NCBI RefSeq assembly: GCF_001426685.1
Contig: NZ_LMFB01000019.1
Coordinates: 395,958-459,957, forward strand
DNA: 64,000 bases
From: Rhizobium sp. Root483D2
GTDB lineage: Bacteria > Pseudomonadota > Alphaproteobacteria > Rhizobiales > Rhizobiaceae
Direction: 5' to 3'
Made by a program: the position numbers and the translations under genes. Below the pieces are notes generated by a model. It was not told where the DNA came from. It searched no databases and was given only the letters and a program-made list of their open reading frames with translations. Position 1 is the first letter of the stretch. The number at the start of each line of letters is the position of its first letter. Below are positions 7,993 to 17,008 of this stretch, in pieces.

Positions 7993-8436
7993 ATGACTTT
8001 GATTGCACTTTCCGGCGAGCTGACGGATGCCGGACACCGGTTGCTGCAGCGTGTCTATTACGAGGACACCGACTTTTCCGGCGTCGTCTATCACGCCCGG
8101 TACCTGCATTTCATGGAGCGGTCGCGCACGGATTACCTTAGGCTTCTGGGTGTCGAGCAGGCGACTCTGGCAATCGAGGGAGACAGCGAAGGCTTGGTCT
8201 TCGTCGTCCACCGGATGGAGATCGATTTCAAGCAGCCCGCGCGCATGGACGATATCCTGACGATCACCACGGCAACAGAAAAGGCGGGAGGCGCCAAAAT
8301 GGTGCTCGCCCAGGAAATCCGCCGGGAGGGCACGCTGTTGATCGCAGCCAAGGTGATCATCGCCGTCATCAACGGGCAGGGCCGTCCGCGCCGGTTGCCG
8401 GAGGCGCTCGGCAAGAGGTTTCTTGGGGAAAGCTGA
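7993..8436 (+). CDS. ybgC: Acyl-CoA thioesterase, YbgC family (Tol-Pal associated)
   Basis: A 147-residue single hot-dog-fold protein starting at ATG 7993 (MTLIALSGEL). The motif QRVYYEDTDFSGVVYHARY contains the catalytic Asp of 4-hydroxybenzoyl-CoA-type thioesterases. In most Proteobacteria ybgC directly precedes tolQ. Here the Ku/LigD block (about 4 kb) separates them. The frame remains open upstream to 7903, but that part would lie in the divergent sqdB promoter region. It ends in a 12-bp palindrome shared with the convergent ligD stop. Confidence 0.88.
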   Translation: MTLIALSGELTDAGHRLLQRVYYEDTDFSGVVYHARYLHFMERSRTDYLRLLGVEQATLAIEGDSEGLVFVVHRMEIDFKQPARMDDILTITTATEKAGGAKMVLAQEIRREGTLLIAAKVIIAVINGQGRPRRLPEALGKRFLGES

Positions 8437-8442
8437 CGTCAG
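8431..8442. other. 12-bp palindrome containing the two convergent stop codons of ybgC and ligD
   Basis: GCTGACGTCAGC is perfectly self-complementary. It holds the ybgC TGA (8434-8436) and, on the other strand, the ligD TGA (8439-8441). It leaves 2 nt between the genes and no room for a separate terminator. Confidence 0.8.
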
Positions 8443-11057
8443 CCGTCGGCGTCAACAGCCTTCAGCATGGCCTTGGTTAGGCTCTGTTTCCAGTCCTTGG
8501 CTTCTGTCCAGGGGTCTTTGCCGCTTTCCAGTCGCTCCAGAATATCGGGGATGTGAAAGCCGTTCGCAGCTTCAAGTTCGTCCAGTTCGTCCCAGCTGAC
8601 GGGCGTGGCGACCGGGCCGTTGGCGCGGGCGCGCACCGAATAGGGGGCAACCGCAGTGGAACCGCGCTCGTTACGCAGCCAGTCGATGAAGATGCGGCCC
8701 TTGCGCTTGGCCTTCGACATGGTGGCAATGTAGTGATCGGGATCATTATCGGCGATCTTGGCTGAAAGGCCCTTGGCGAAGGCTTTGGCATCAGCCCACG
8801 GGGCGCGGCGGGATAGCGGCACGATGACATGGATGCCCTTGCCGCCGGAAACCATGGCCACCGACTTCAAGCGAATCTCTTCCAGCGCGCTTTTAAGCGA
8901 CACCGCCGCCTGCTTCACGGTTTCGAACGTGACGCTCGGATCGGGGTCGAGGTCGAAGACGAGCCGGTCGGCGGCGTCGAGCTTGTCGATGGTCGATCCC
9001 CAGATATGCAGCTCGATCGTGCCCATCTGCACGGCGGCGACCAGGCCTTTGGCGTCATTGACGTAGAGATAATTGGCCATATCCCCGTCCGACTCCTCGA
9101 TCGGGACCTGATGGATCTCGTCGGGAAAGCCGTCGCCGGCATGTTTCTGGTAGAAACACTGATGATCCGGCCCCTGCGGGCAGCGCAGGATCGAGGCGGG
9201 ATGATTGGCGGCGAAGGGCAACATGCGATCGGCAATCACGCCGTAGTACCGCGCAAGGTCGATCTTGGTGATATCCGGATCGGAAAACAGCAGCCGGTCG
9301 GCATGGGTGATGCGGATGCCGAGCACATCGCCGTCGGCATCCTTTTGCCTGCGCGTGGGGCGCTTCTTCTCCGCTGCCGGCTCGGTCTTCGCCTCGGTTT
9401 GGGTCTGCACAGGCTTGGACGGGGGTGCTGGTTTCTTCGTCTCTGGCGTCACGGCAGAAGCCTCCTTGTCCTCGCGCAGGCCCTGAAAGGCCCCATGACG
9501 GATATGACCGTCATCGGTAAATTCGGCGAAATCCACCTCGGCGACAAGATCCGGCGTCAGCCAGACCGCATCACGGGCGATTTCGTTCGGCACTGTACCA
9601 AAGGGCGACGTCTTGCGCTTGAGCTTGGAGAAACGGCTGGCGAGATCCGCCATGGTATCTTCATCGAAGCCGGTGCCGACGCGGCCCTGATAGACGAACT
9701 TATCGCCTTCATAGGCGCCAACCAGAAGCGAGGCGAAGGCGCGGCCGCGTTTGTCGGACGGCGAATAGCCACCGATGACGAATTCCTGCCGTTTCGTGCA
9801 TTTGATCTTCAGCCAGCTGCCCACGCGTCCTTCGCGGTAGGGAGCATCGGCCCTCTTGGCGATGATGCCTTCCTGGCCCGCCTTGCACATGGCCTGAAAA
9901 ACCTTTTCGCCATTGCCGCGCACATGCTCGCTATACTGGATCGCCCGGCTTGTACCCAGAGTATCAAGAAGCGCTTTCAGTGCCTCTTTGCGTTCGATCA
10001 GCGGCGCCTTGCGCAAATCCTCGCCATTCAGGTGCAGCAGGTCAAAACCATAAAACCGGGTTTCGCCTCCTATCTTGATCGCCTTCTGCAGGGCGGAGAA
10101 TTTCGAGCCTTCCTGCGAGGCGGCGACTGCTTCTCCATCGATCAAGGCCGTGTCGCAATCCAGTTGCGCAAAACCGTTGGCAATGTCCGGAAATTTTTCG
10201 GTCCAGTCGAGGCCCGTGCGCGTGAAGCAGGTGACGCCTTGTTTGCCGATGGAGACCAGCAGACGGTAGCCGTCGAACTTGGCTTCATTCAGCCAGTCGT
10301 CTCCGGCCGGTGCGTCGGCGGTGAGGGTTGCAAGTTGCGGCTTGACGAAGGCGGGCGCTTTGCCGGAGCGTTTCCGCTCGCCTTGAGGCTCGGGTTTTTC
10401 CTCGGCAATCGCGCCTGCCTTGACGTTTGCGGCGGCACTTTTGTCCGATTCCCAGATATGGGCCTTCTTTTCGCCCTCACCGGAGGCGATCTCCTCCATC
10501 GAACGTCCGGTTTTCACGCTGGTCAGGTTTTCGGTCAGAATGCTTTCGCCGTCCTCGCCGGTGTCCTCGTCATGCTCCTTTATCAGCAGCCAGTTTTCGC
10601 GCTTTTCGCCATTGCGCGGCTTCATCCGCACCAGCGTCCAGCCACCATGCATGCGCTGACCGTGGATGTGGAATTTCAGTTTGCCTTCCTTCAGGCCCTC
10701 GTCGGGATCATTGTCCGGCTCCCACCAGCCGGTATCCCACAGCATCACCGTTCCGCCGCCATATTGCTTTTTCGGGATCGTCCCCTCGAAATCGCCATAA
10801 GCCATGGGATGATCTTCGGTGCGCACGGCAAGCCGCTTGTCTTCGGGGTTGATGCTTGGCCCCCGCGTCACCGCCCAGCTTTTCAAAACACCTTTCCATT
10901 CCAGCCGGAAATCATAGTGCAACCGGGTGGCATCGTGCTTCTGCACCAGGAAAAGCTTGCCAGCCTTGGCCGTTTTTGCCGCGCCTTTCGGCTCCGCAGT
11001 TTTTGAGAAGTCGCGCTTGCGGTTATATTCGGACAGCTGATCGTGATGCTCGGCCAT
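8439..11057 (-). CDS. ligD: Non-homologous end-joining DNA ligase D (PE-LIG-POL)
   Basis: An 872-residue three-domain protein. The N-terminal phosphoesterase domain (about 10-190, HYDFRLEWKGVLKSWAV) is followed by an ATP-dependent ligase domain (about 225-540, nucleotidyl-lysine motif AKFDGYR) and a C-terminal primase-polymerase domain (about 590-872, catalytic LVFDLDPD). Low-complexity linkers separate them, one rich in Ala/Pro/Glu/Lys (about 545-585). Together with Ku it repairs double-strand breaks by end joining. It starts 9 nt after the ku stop and the two form an operon. The domain order is PE-LIG-POL, unlike the POL-PE-LIG order of mycobacteria. Confidence 0.95.
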   Translation of the reverse strand: MAEHHDQLSEYNRKRDFSKTAEPKGAAKTAKAGKLFLVQKHDATRLHYDFRLEWKGVLKSWAVTRGPSINPEDKRLAVRTEDHPMAYGDFEGTIPKKQYGGGTVMLWDTGWWEPDNDPDEGLKEGKLKFHIHGQRMHGGWTLVRMKPRNGEKRENWLLIKEHDEDTGEDGESILTENLTSVKTGRSMEEIASGEGEKKAHIWESDKSAAANVKAGAIAEEKPEPQGERKRSGKAPAFVKPQLATLTADAPAGDDWLNEAKFDGYRLLVSIGKQGVTCFTRTGLDWTEKFPDIANGFAQLDCDTALIDGEAVAASQEGSKFSALQKAIKIGGETRFYGFDLLHLNGEDLRKAPLIERKEALKALLDTLGTSRAIQYSEHVRGNGEKVFQAMCKAGQEGIIAKRADAPYREGRVGSWLKIKCTKRQEFVIGGYSPSDKRGRAFASLLVGAYEGDKFVYQGRVGTGFDEDTMADLASRFSKLKRKTSPFGTVPNEIARDAVWLTPDLVAEVDFAEFTDDGHIRHGAFQGLREDKEASAVTPETKKPAPPSKPVQTQTEAKTEPAAEKKRPTRRQKDADGDVLGIRITHADRLLFSDPDITKIDLARYYGVIADRMLPFAANHPASILRCPQGPDHQCFYQKHAGDGFPDEIHQVPIEESDGDMANYLYVNDAKGLVAAVQMGTIELHIWGSTIDKLDAADRLVFDLDPDPSVTFETVKQAAVSLKSALEEIRLKSVAMVSGGKGIHVIVPLSRRAPWADAKAFAKGLSAKIADNDPDHYIATMSKAKRKGRIFIDWLRNERGSTAVAPYSVRARANGPVATPVSWDELDELEAANGFHIPDILERLESGKDPWTEAKDWKQSLTKAMLKAVDADG

Positions 11058-11066
11058 GGCGGTGCC

Positions 11067-11939
11067 TCAGGCGGATTTTTTCTTAGGGGTAGCGGCTTTC
11101 TTAGAGGGCGCTTTCTTGGGTGCGGCCTTGGTGCCCGAAGCCTTCTCGCCGCCGCCCTCAAGGCTCTTCTTCAATGCCGACATCAGATCGACGACGTTAT
11201 CGCCGCGTTTGCCGGTGTCTTCCTCGTCATCGACCTCGATCTTCGCCTTCTTGCCCTTGAGCTTCCGTTGAACAAGATCCTTCAGCGCGGTCGAATAGTT
11301 GTCCTTGAAGGTCGTGGCATCGAAGGGAGCCGTCTTCTTGTTGATCAATGCGGTTGCGACCTCAAGCAGGTCGTCGTCGGAGGTCTTGCCGGACAGGCCG
11401 TGAAACATCGGATCGGCCTTGCGCAGTTCGTCGGCATAGTGCAGCGTCTCCAGGAGAAGGCCGTCGCCGCAGGGCTTGATGGCGGCGATATATTCGCGCC
11501 CGCGCAGCGTCAGCTGTCCAAGCCCCACCTTGCCGGATTTACGCAGCGCATCGCGCACCACCCGATAGGCGTCCTCGGCCAGATCGTCGGAGGGAACGAC
11601 GTAATAGGGCTTGTCATAGTAGATCGGTGAAATTTCGGAGGCATCGACGAACTGTACGAGTTCTAGCGTCTTCTTGGTCTCGAGTTTGACAGCATCGATT
11701 TCCTCGGGTTCAAGCAGCACATATTTGCCGCTCTCATATTCATAGCCCTTGACGATCTCGTCGGTGTCGACCGGTCCGATGCCATCGACCACTTTGTCAT
11801 AGTGAACAGGCTTGCCAGAGGGCTCATGGATTTGGCGGAAGGCGAAGCGTGCGCCGGTCTTGGTGGCGCTGAAGACTTCGACGGGGATGGAAACCAGGGA
11901 AAGGCGAAGCTGCCCTTTCCACAATGCACGCGATACCAT
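11067..11939 (-). CDS. ku: Non-homologous end-joining protein Ku
   Basis: A 290-residue bacterial Ku with the family opening ALWKGQLRLSLVSIPVEVF and the central beta-barrel core. The Lys/Ala/Pro-rich C-terminal tail (KKAPSKKAATPKKKSA) is typical of bacterial Ku and probably binds DNA or LigD. It forms a ring on DNA ends and recruits LigD, whose gene follows after 9 nt. Rhizobia often hold several ku/ligD copies, so this may not be the only pair. Confidence 0.95.
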   Translation of the reverse strand: MVSRALWKGQLRLSLVSIPVEVFSATKTGARFAFRQIHEPSGKPVHYDKVVDGIGPVDTDEIVKGYEYESGKYVLLEPEEIDAVKLETKKTLELVQFVDASEISPIYYDKPYYVVPSDDLAEDAYRVVRDALRKSGKVGLGQLTLRGREYIAAIKPCGDGLLLETLHYADELRKADPMFHGLSGKTSDDDLLEVATALINKKTAPFDATTFKDNYSTALKDLVQRKLKGKKAKIEVDDEEDTGKRGDNVVDLMSALKKSLEGGGEKASGTKAAPKKAPSKKAATPKKKSA

Positions 11940-11980
11940 GTGTCCACCTTTTCACTTAGACGGGTCAGTCCGTACTCTGT

Positions 11981-12259
11981 TCAGTGCGGAATATTCTTTG
12001 CATCCGTGTCGCGCGCCAAAAGGCGTTCAAGGGCTGCTACATCTTCGCTGGTAATCACCGGAACGGGGTCGGAGACCATGGCCTGCAAGACTTCCGGCGA
12101 GATCGCACTGTTCTCGATCGCCCATTCCAAAGCCTCGCGCGTCTCGCGCTCCGCCTTTAGCTGCGCATACAGCGCAAGGATGAGACGATCGCGATGATCG
12201 AAATGCGCCGGCGGGGAGCGCTTGGACGGTTTTTTGGGCGTGATGGTGCTCATGGCCAT
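11981..12259 (-). CDS. Small protein of unknown function upstream of ku
   Basis: A 92-residue protein with no recognised domain. It has a Lys/Pro-rich start and a charged helical middle (LILALYAQLKAERETREALE). The frame has ATGs at 12259 and 12253; neither has a strong RBS. It lies 41 nt upstream of ku on the same strand and may be co-transcribed with the NHEJ genes. Codon usage in the third position looks normal for the genome. Confidence 0.55.
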   Translation of the reverse strand: MAMSTITPKKPSKRSPPAHFDHRDRLILALYAQLKAERETREALEWAIENSAISPEVLQAMVSDPVPVITSEDVAALERLLARDTDAKNIPH

Positions 12260-12575
12260 CTAACGCGGCAGGGTAGGGAATGTTCCGGCTGCGCGTGCCC
12301 CGGAGCCAAGTCTTCGCCAAGATGTCACCGCAGTGCAGTATAGTAAGACTCTCTTAACCATAATGATGTCTTAATGCCGATATTAGGGTTTTGTGCAGTG
12401 CACGTCATCCTTTCACCAAGATTGAACGCAAGAAGGCAGACAGGAAGCTTAAAGATCGGCATGACGCTGGTTATCGGCGGCTGCCGGGTCAATTTTGCAA
12501 CAATGACGTTTGAGCACCCTGGCTGTGAGCATGAGACTGCTCTTGCCGGGCGTTTGGATTCGGGGATTTGAGACT
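12260..12575 (+). promoter_or_regulatory. Upstream region of the tol-pal operon
   Basis: A 316-bp gap between the small minus-strand gene and tolQ. A TTAACCAT octamer, matching the rhizobial CtrA half-site, lies at 12354-12361, about 215 nt before tolQ. The sequence around it (12340-12400) is AT-rich and is the likely promoter zone. No coding potential is convincing, though an open frame from 12510 runs into tolQ without an RBS. Confidence 0.4.
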
Positions 12576-13295
12576 ATGGAACAGGTTGGATTGGCTGCGG
12601 CAACGACAGACGTAACGCTGTGGTCGCTATTCATGGAGGCGGGCTTCGTGGTGAAGCTCGTCATGCTGGGACTGATTGGCGCCTCGATCTGGACCTGGGC
12701 GATCGTTGTCGACAAGTCGCTGAAATTCGGCAAGGTGCGCCGCCAGCTGGATGCCTTTGAACAGGTGTTCTGGTCCGGTCAGTCGCTGGAAGAGCTTTAC
12801 CGGACATTGTCCGACCGCACGACCTCGGGCATGGGAGCGATCTTCGTCTCGGCCATGCGCGAATGGAAGAAGTCCTTCGAGCGCGGCGCCCGCTCGCCGA
12901 TCGGCCTGCAGATGCGTATCGACCGCGCCATGGACGTGACGCTGTCGCGTGAGGCAGAAGCGCTGGAATCGCGGCTTGGGTCGCTCGCTACAATTGGTTC
13001 GGCCGGCCCGTTCGTCGGCCTGTTCGGGACCGTTGTCGGTATCATGACGTCGTTTCAGGCGATCGCGGGTTCTAAATCGACCAACCTTGCGGTCGTGGCT
13101 CCCGGTATTGCCGAGGCGCTTTTGGCCACCGCAATCGGACTTCTTGCCGCTATCCCGGCGGTTATCGCCTACAACAAATTCTCCGCCGATGCCGGCAAGC
13201 TGACCGCTCGCATGGAAGGGTTCGCCGACGAATTCTCGGCCATTCTTTCGCGCCAGATCGATGAAAAGCTGCAGCCGCGTCAAGCGGCGCAGTGA
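12576..13295 (+). CDS. tolQ: Tol-Pal system proton channel subunit TolQ
   Basis: A 239-residue inner-membrane protein starting at ATG 12576 (MEQVGLAAATTDVT). The first membrane segment lies at about 20-42. Two more follow (ATIGSAGPFVGLFGTVVGIM and LLATAIGLLAAIPAVIAY), with a cytoplasmic loop between the first and second: the MotA/TolQ/ExbB topology. With TolR it uses the proton gradient to drive TolA during envelope constriction at division. First gene of tolQRAB-pal. Confidence 0.95.
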   Translation: MEQVGLAAATTDVTLWSLFMEAGFVVKLVMLGLIGASIWTWAIVVDKSLKFGKVRRQLDAFEQVFWSGQSLEELYRTLSDRTTSGMGAIFVSAMREWKKSFERGARSPIGLQMRIDRAMDVTLSREAEALESRLGSLATIGSAGPFVGLFGTVVGIMTSFQAIAGSKSTNLAVVAPGIAEALLATAIGLLAAIPAVIAYNKFSADAGKLTARMEGFADEFSAILSRQIDEKLQPRQAAQ

Positions 13296-13342
13296 CGGCC
13301 GCAGTGTCAAAAGCCTGAGCGGCACGAAGACGGAGATAGACC

Positions 13343-13804
13343 ATGGGTATGTCAGCAGCAGGTGGATCGAAGGGTGGCGGCCGACGCCGTGGCGGCCGGA
13401 GTGGCCGCGGCGGCAAGGGCGTCATGAGCGAGATCAACGTGACGCCGTTCGTCGACGTCATGCTGGTTCTCCTGATCATCTTCATGGTTGCCGCCCCGAT
13501 GATGACGGTCGGCGTGCCGATCGACCTGCCGGAAACGCAGGCAAAGGCCCTGAATGCCGAAACCCAGCCGATCACGATTTCGGTGAAGACCGACGGCCAG
13601 GTCTTCCTGCAGGAAACGCCGATCCCCGTCGAAGAGGTCGCGGCCAAGCTCGAGGCGATTGCCACGACGGGCTATAGCGAGCGCATCTTCGTGCGTGGCG
13701 ATGCGACCGCACCTTACGGCGTGATCGCCGACGTGATGGCGCGTATCCAGGAAGCCGGTTTCAAGAATATCGGTCTCGTCACCCAGCCGCAGAAGGGCCA
13801 GTAG
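13343..13804 (+). CDS. tolR: Tol-Pal system protein TolR
   Basis: A 153-residue ExbD/TolR protein. The single membrane helix at about 37-57 holds the conserved proton-carrying Asp38 (NVTPFVDVMLVLLIIF). The C-terminal periplasmic domain follows. Residues 9-25 form an unusual Gly/Arg-rich cytoplasmic tail (GGGRRRGGRSGRGG). It follows tolQ by 47 nt and precedes tolA by 10 nt, consistent with one operon. Confidence 0.94.
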   Translation: MGMSAAGGSKGGGRRRGGRSGRGGKGVMSEINVTPFVDVMLVLLIIFMVAAPMMTVGVPIDLPETQAKALNAETQPITISVKTDGQVFLQETPIPVEEVAAKLEAIATTGYSERIFVRGDATAPYGVIADVMARIQEAGFKNIGLVTQPQKGQ

Positions 13805-13814
13805 AGCGCTAACG

Positions 13815-14882
13815 ATGAAGAGCAGTCTCATCACATCCGCTGTGCTGCATGGCCTGGTTCTGACCTGGGCGCTGGTGTCGCTTGGCAGCCCCAAATCGTT
13901 CGAGGTCTCCAGCATGGAGTCCATTCCGGTCGATATGGTGTCTGTCGAAGAGCTGACCCAGCTGCAGATGGGAGACAAAACGGCTCCGAAATCCGAAAAG
14001 CCTTCTCCCATTCCGACGAAAAAGCCGGCCGAAATCAACGATGGTGAAAATGTCGGCGATAACAGCGTCGATCTGAAAACACCGCCCAAACCGGAATCCA
14101 AGCCGATCGAGAAGGAATCGACCGGCGCGATCAAGGCTGAGGAAAAGCCGCTGCCGACACCGGAACCGGTGAAGGAAGACACGCCGGAGGTGACGGAAGA
14201 AAAGCCGGCATCCGAGCCTGCGACCGAAGTGGCCGCCTTGCCGGAGCCAAAGCAGGAGGTTCAGCCGGACCCTAAGCCGGCCGAGACGCCCGCTGAGGAA
14301 AAGCCTGCGGAAAATCCGGATGCGGAAGCGCTGCCGGATAAGGTTCCGACGCCGATGACCAAGCCGAAGGTGGAACAGCCGGCGCAGACGGCCAAGACGC
14401 CCGATCGCAAGAACGAAGAAAACAAGACCGAAAAGAAGAAGACATCGACGGCCATGAAGTCGGACTTCGACGCCGATCAGGTGGCAGCGCTTCTCAACAA
14501 GCAGGATTCGTCCGGCGGCGGCAAGAAACGCTCTACCGAAACGGCTTCGCTCGGCACCACGAAAACCACCGGCAATACGCTGTCCGCCAGCGAAATGGAC
14601 GCGCTGCGGGGCCGGATCGAAAACAACTGGTCCGTCGTTGCAGGTATTTCCGGCGCCGAAGGTCTGACGATCACGGTGACGATGCAGCTCGACAAGAATG
14701 GCGGCATCGTCGGGCGGCCTGAAGTGGTTGCATCCGGCGGCACGGATGCGGCGCGGCGCACCTTCGAGGGCAGCGTGCGGCGGGCGATCATGAAGTCTGC
14801 GCCGTTCGATAACCTGCCTGCCGACAAATACGATTCCTGGAGCGAAGTGGTCGTTAATTTCGATCCTAGCGCCATGCTTTAG
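13815..14882 (+). CDS. tolA: Tol-Pal system protein TolA
   Basis: A 355-residue protein with an N-terminal membrane anchor (about 5-24), a long Pro/Glu/Lys-rich periplasmic region (about 45-215) and a C-terminal TonB/TolA-type domain (about 255-350, [20 protein letters not shown]). It spans the periplasm to contact TolB and Pal. The central region is acidic and proline-rich, unlike the Ala/Lys helical stalk of E. coli TolA, so position and domain order support the call more than similarity. Confidence 0.9.
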   Translation: MKSSLITSAVLHGLVLTWALVSLGSPKSFEVSSMESIPVDMVSVEELTQLQMGDKTAPKSEKPSPIPTKKPAEINDGENVGDNSVDLKTPPKPESKPIEKESTGAIKAEEKPLPTPEPVKEDTPEVTEEKPASEPATEVAALPEPKQEVQPDPKPAETPAEEKPAENPDAEALPDKVPTPMTKPKVEQPAQTAKTPDRKNEENKTEKKKTSTAMKSDFDADQVAALLNKQDSSGGGKKRSTETASLGTTKTTGNTLSASEMDALRGRIENNWSVVAGISGAEGLTITVTMQLDKNGGIVGRPEVVASGGTDAARRTFEGSVRRAIMKSAPFDNLPADKYDSWSEVVVNFDPSAML

Positions 14883-14920
14883 AACATCACACGAATGAAT
14901 GGCTGAAAGGCTCCGTTACA

Positions 14921-16225
14921 ATGTTGAAACGCAACCCCTTCCGTTTTCTAATCGCGCTGGCGACGATGGTCACCCTTGTGGTCGCACCCGCTCATGCGCG
15001 CGTGGAAATCAATATCAACAAGGGCAATGTCGAGCCTTTGCCAATCGCCGTCACTGACTTTCTGCAGGGTGAACTGGGCCAGAAGATTTCCGACGTGGTG
15101 GCCGCCGACCTGAAGCGCTCCGGCCTGTTTGCGCCGATCGCCAAGACGGCCTTCATCGAAAAGATCACCAATCCGGATGCGGCTCCGCGTTTTGAGGACT
15201 GGAAGGTGATCAACGCGCAGGCTCTGGTCACCGGCCGCGTCACCCAGGAAGGTGATGGCCGCCTGAAGGCCGAGTTCCGCCTGTGGGACAGCTTTGCCGG
15301 CCAGCAGATGGCAGGCCAGCAGTTCTTCACCCAGCCGGAAAACTGGCGCCGTGTCGCTCATATCATCGCCGATGCGATCTATGAGCAGATCACCGGTGAA
15401 AAGGGCTATTTCGATACACGTATCGTCTATGTCGCCGAAAGCGGTCCGAAGACGGCACGCAAGCGGCAGCTGGCCATTATGGACCAGGATGGCGCAAATG
15501 CGCGCGGCATCACCAATTCCAATGACATCGTGCTGACGCCGCGTTTTTCGCCGAACAAGCAGGAAATCACCTACATGTCGTTTGAAGGCAACGAGCCGCG
15601 CGTCTATCTGCTGCAGCTTGAAACCGGACAGCGCGAAGTGGTCGGCAATTTCCCCGGCATGACCTTTGCGCCGCGCTTCTCGCCGGATGGCCAGCGGGTC
15701 ATCATGAGCCTGCAGCAGGACGGCAACGCCAACATTTACACGATGGACCTGCGCTCGCGCACCACGACGCGGCTGACCTCGACGGCAGCGATCGATACCT
15801 CGCCGTCCTATTCGCCGGATGGCAGCCAGATCGTGTTCGAAAGCGACCGGGGCGGCCGTCAGCAGCTTTATGTCATGAGCGCCGGTGGCGGCGGACAGAA
15901 CCGCATCTCGTTTGGCGACGGCTCCTATTCCACGCCAGTGTGGTCGCCACGTGGGGATCTGATCGCTTTCACCAAGCAGTCGGGCGGCAAGTTCTCGATC
16001 GGCGTGATGAAGCCGGATGGTTCGGGCGAACGCATCCTGACGACCGGCTTCCACAATGAAGGTCCGACCTGGGCCCCGAATGGCCGCGTCCTGATGTTCT
16101 TCCGCCAGAATGCCGGTGCCGGTGGCCCGCAGCTCTATTCGATCGATCTGACCGGCTATAACGAGCAGCTGGTTCAGACCAAGGGCTTCGCCTCCGACCC
16201 GGCCTGGTCGCCGCTTCTGGAATAG
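14921..16225 (+). CDS. tolB: Tol-Pal system beta-propeller protein TolB
   Basis: A 434-residue periplasmic protein. The signal peptide ends at about residue 26 (APAHA-RVE). An N-terminal domain follows (about 27-160). The C-terminal six-bladed propeller shows repeated WD40-like PD40 units such as [26 protein letters not shown] and SPRGDLIAF. TolB bridges TolA and the lipoprotein Pal. GAAAGG precedes the ATG. Translation is in line with tolA and pal. Confidence 0.96.
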   Translation: MLKRNPFRFLIALATMVTLVVAPAHARVEININKGNVEPLPIAVTDFLQGELGQKISDVVAADLKRSGLFAPIAKTAFIEKITNPDAAPRFEDWKVINAQALVTGRVTQEGDGRLKAEFRLWDSFAGQQMAGQQFFTQPENWRRVAHIIADAIYEQITGEKGYFDTRIVYVAESGPKTARKRQLAIMDQDGANARGITNSNDIVLTPRFSPNKQEITYMSFEGNEPRVYLLQLETGQREVVGNFPGMTFAPRFSPDGQRVIMSLQQDGNANIYTMDLRSRTTTRLTSTAAIDTSPSYSPDGSQIVFESDRGGRQQLYVMSAGGGGQNRISFGDGSYSTPVWSPRGDLIAFTKQSGGKFSIGVMKPDGSGERILTTGFHNEGPTWAPNGRVLMFFRQNAGAGGPQLYSIDLTGYNEQLVQTKGFASDPAWSPLLE

Positions 16226-16320
16226 CCTTCTCAATGCATTGTGACGGTGCGGCGGGGAATATGGCAAATTTGCCGCTTTCTCGCCGCAAAGGACTGATCT
16301 AGCAAGCCCACAAGCCTATT

Positions 16321-16361
16321 TTGACAAACTGTTAACCATATTCGTTGAAATGGGATTAACC
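16321..16361 (+). promoter_or_regulatory. Candidate internal promoter of pal with TTAACC elements
   Basis: Within the 191-bp tolB-pal gap, TTGACA (16321-16326) looks like a -35 element. TTAACCAT (16332-16339) lies in the presumed spacer and a second TTAACC at 16356-16361. TTAACCAT matches the CtrA half-site reported for rhizobia. The -10 element is poor, so this is suggestive only. It would allow pal to be expressed apart from tolB. Confidence 0.35.
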
Positions 16362-16416
16362 GCTTCCGGTTACAGTCTGGCAACCCTGAATTCCGACCAT
16401 CCAAGGAGACCGGCCC

Positions 16417-16944
16417 ATGAGCCGCATTCACGCCCAGGCCGCAGGCCGCATGCAATCCCTCGCCCGCAACCCGATCATGATCGCTCTCTTTGCCAGCCTG
16501 GCTCTCGCCGCCTGCGCCAAGAAGCCGATGAACAGCGCCGGCGATCTTGGCCTTGGTGCCAACTCCGCAGCGACCCCGGGCTCGGCCCAGGACTTCACCG
16601 TCAATGTCGGCGACCGCATCTTCTTCGATACGGACTCCACCTCGATCCGTGCAGATGCCCAGGCAACGCTCGATCGCCAGGCTCAGTGGCTAGCCAAGTA
16701 CCCGAACTACGCCATCACGGTCGAAGGTCATGCCGACGAACGCGGCACCCGCGAATACAACCTGGCGCTCGGCGCACGCCGTGCGGCTTCGACCAAGGAA
16801 TATCTCTCCTCGCGTGGTATCTCGGCCTCGAAGATCCGCACGATCTCCTACGGCAAGGAAAAGCCGGTCGCTGTCTGCGACGACATTTCCTGCTGGTCGC
16901 AGAACCGCCGCGCCGTCACGGTTCTCGGTGGCGCCGGCATGTAA
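16417..16944 (+). CDS. pal: Peptidoglycan-associated lipoprotein Pal
   Basis: A 175-residue OmpA-like lipoprotein. The lipobox LALAAC places the acylated cysteine at residue 33 after an unusually long n-region. The OmpA-C domain (about 65-170) has FFDTDSTSI and the peptidoglycan-binding HADERGTREYN motif. Pal ties the outer membrane to the cell wall and is the outer-membrane end of the Tol system. AAGGAG lies 9 nt before the ATG, and a strong terminator follows. Confidence 0.96.
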   Translation: MSRIHAQAAGRMQSLARNPIMIALFASLALAACAKKPMNSAGDLGLGANSAATPGSAQDFTVNVGDRIFFDTDSTSIRADAQATLDRQAQWLAKYPNYAITVEGHADERGTREYNLALGARRAASTKEYLSSRGISASKIRTISYGKEKPVAVCDDISCWSQNRRAVTVLGGAGM

Positions 16945-16972
16945 TTGCCGACAGCCGGACGATCTCAATTGC

Positions 16973-17007
16973 AAAGGGCCGCGTGTTTTTCACGCGGCCC
17001 TTTTTTC
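16973..17007 (+). terminator. Rho-independent terminator after pal
   Basis: A 13-bp perfect stem (16973-16985 with 16991-17003, AAAGGGCCGCGTG) closes a TTTTT loop and is followed by a T-run to 17006. The reverse strand also yields A/T-rich flanks, so it may stop the convergent hydrolase transcript too, although that gene's stop codon (17009) lies just beyond it. Confidence 0.9.
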
Positions 17008-17008
17008 G

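Noticed and set aside
7868-8008. N-terminal extension of sqdB to 8008
   Set aside because: The extra 47 residues do not fit SqdB, while ATG 7867 has an AGGAG RBS and begins the Rossmann fold correctly.
8829-11006. 725-codon open frame opposite ligD
   Set aside because: Shadow frame of high-GC coding DNA; ligD is a clear three-domain protein on the other strand and the shadow has no recognisable domain or RBS.
14948-16267. 439-codon open frame opposite tolB
   Set aside because: tolB is convincing; the opposite frame follows its codon pattern and shows no motif.
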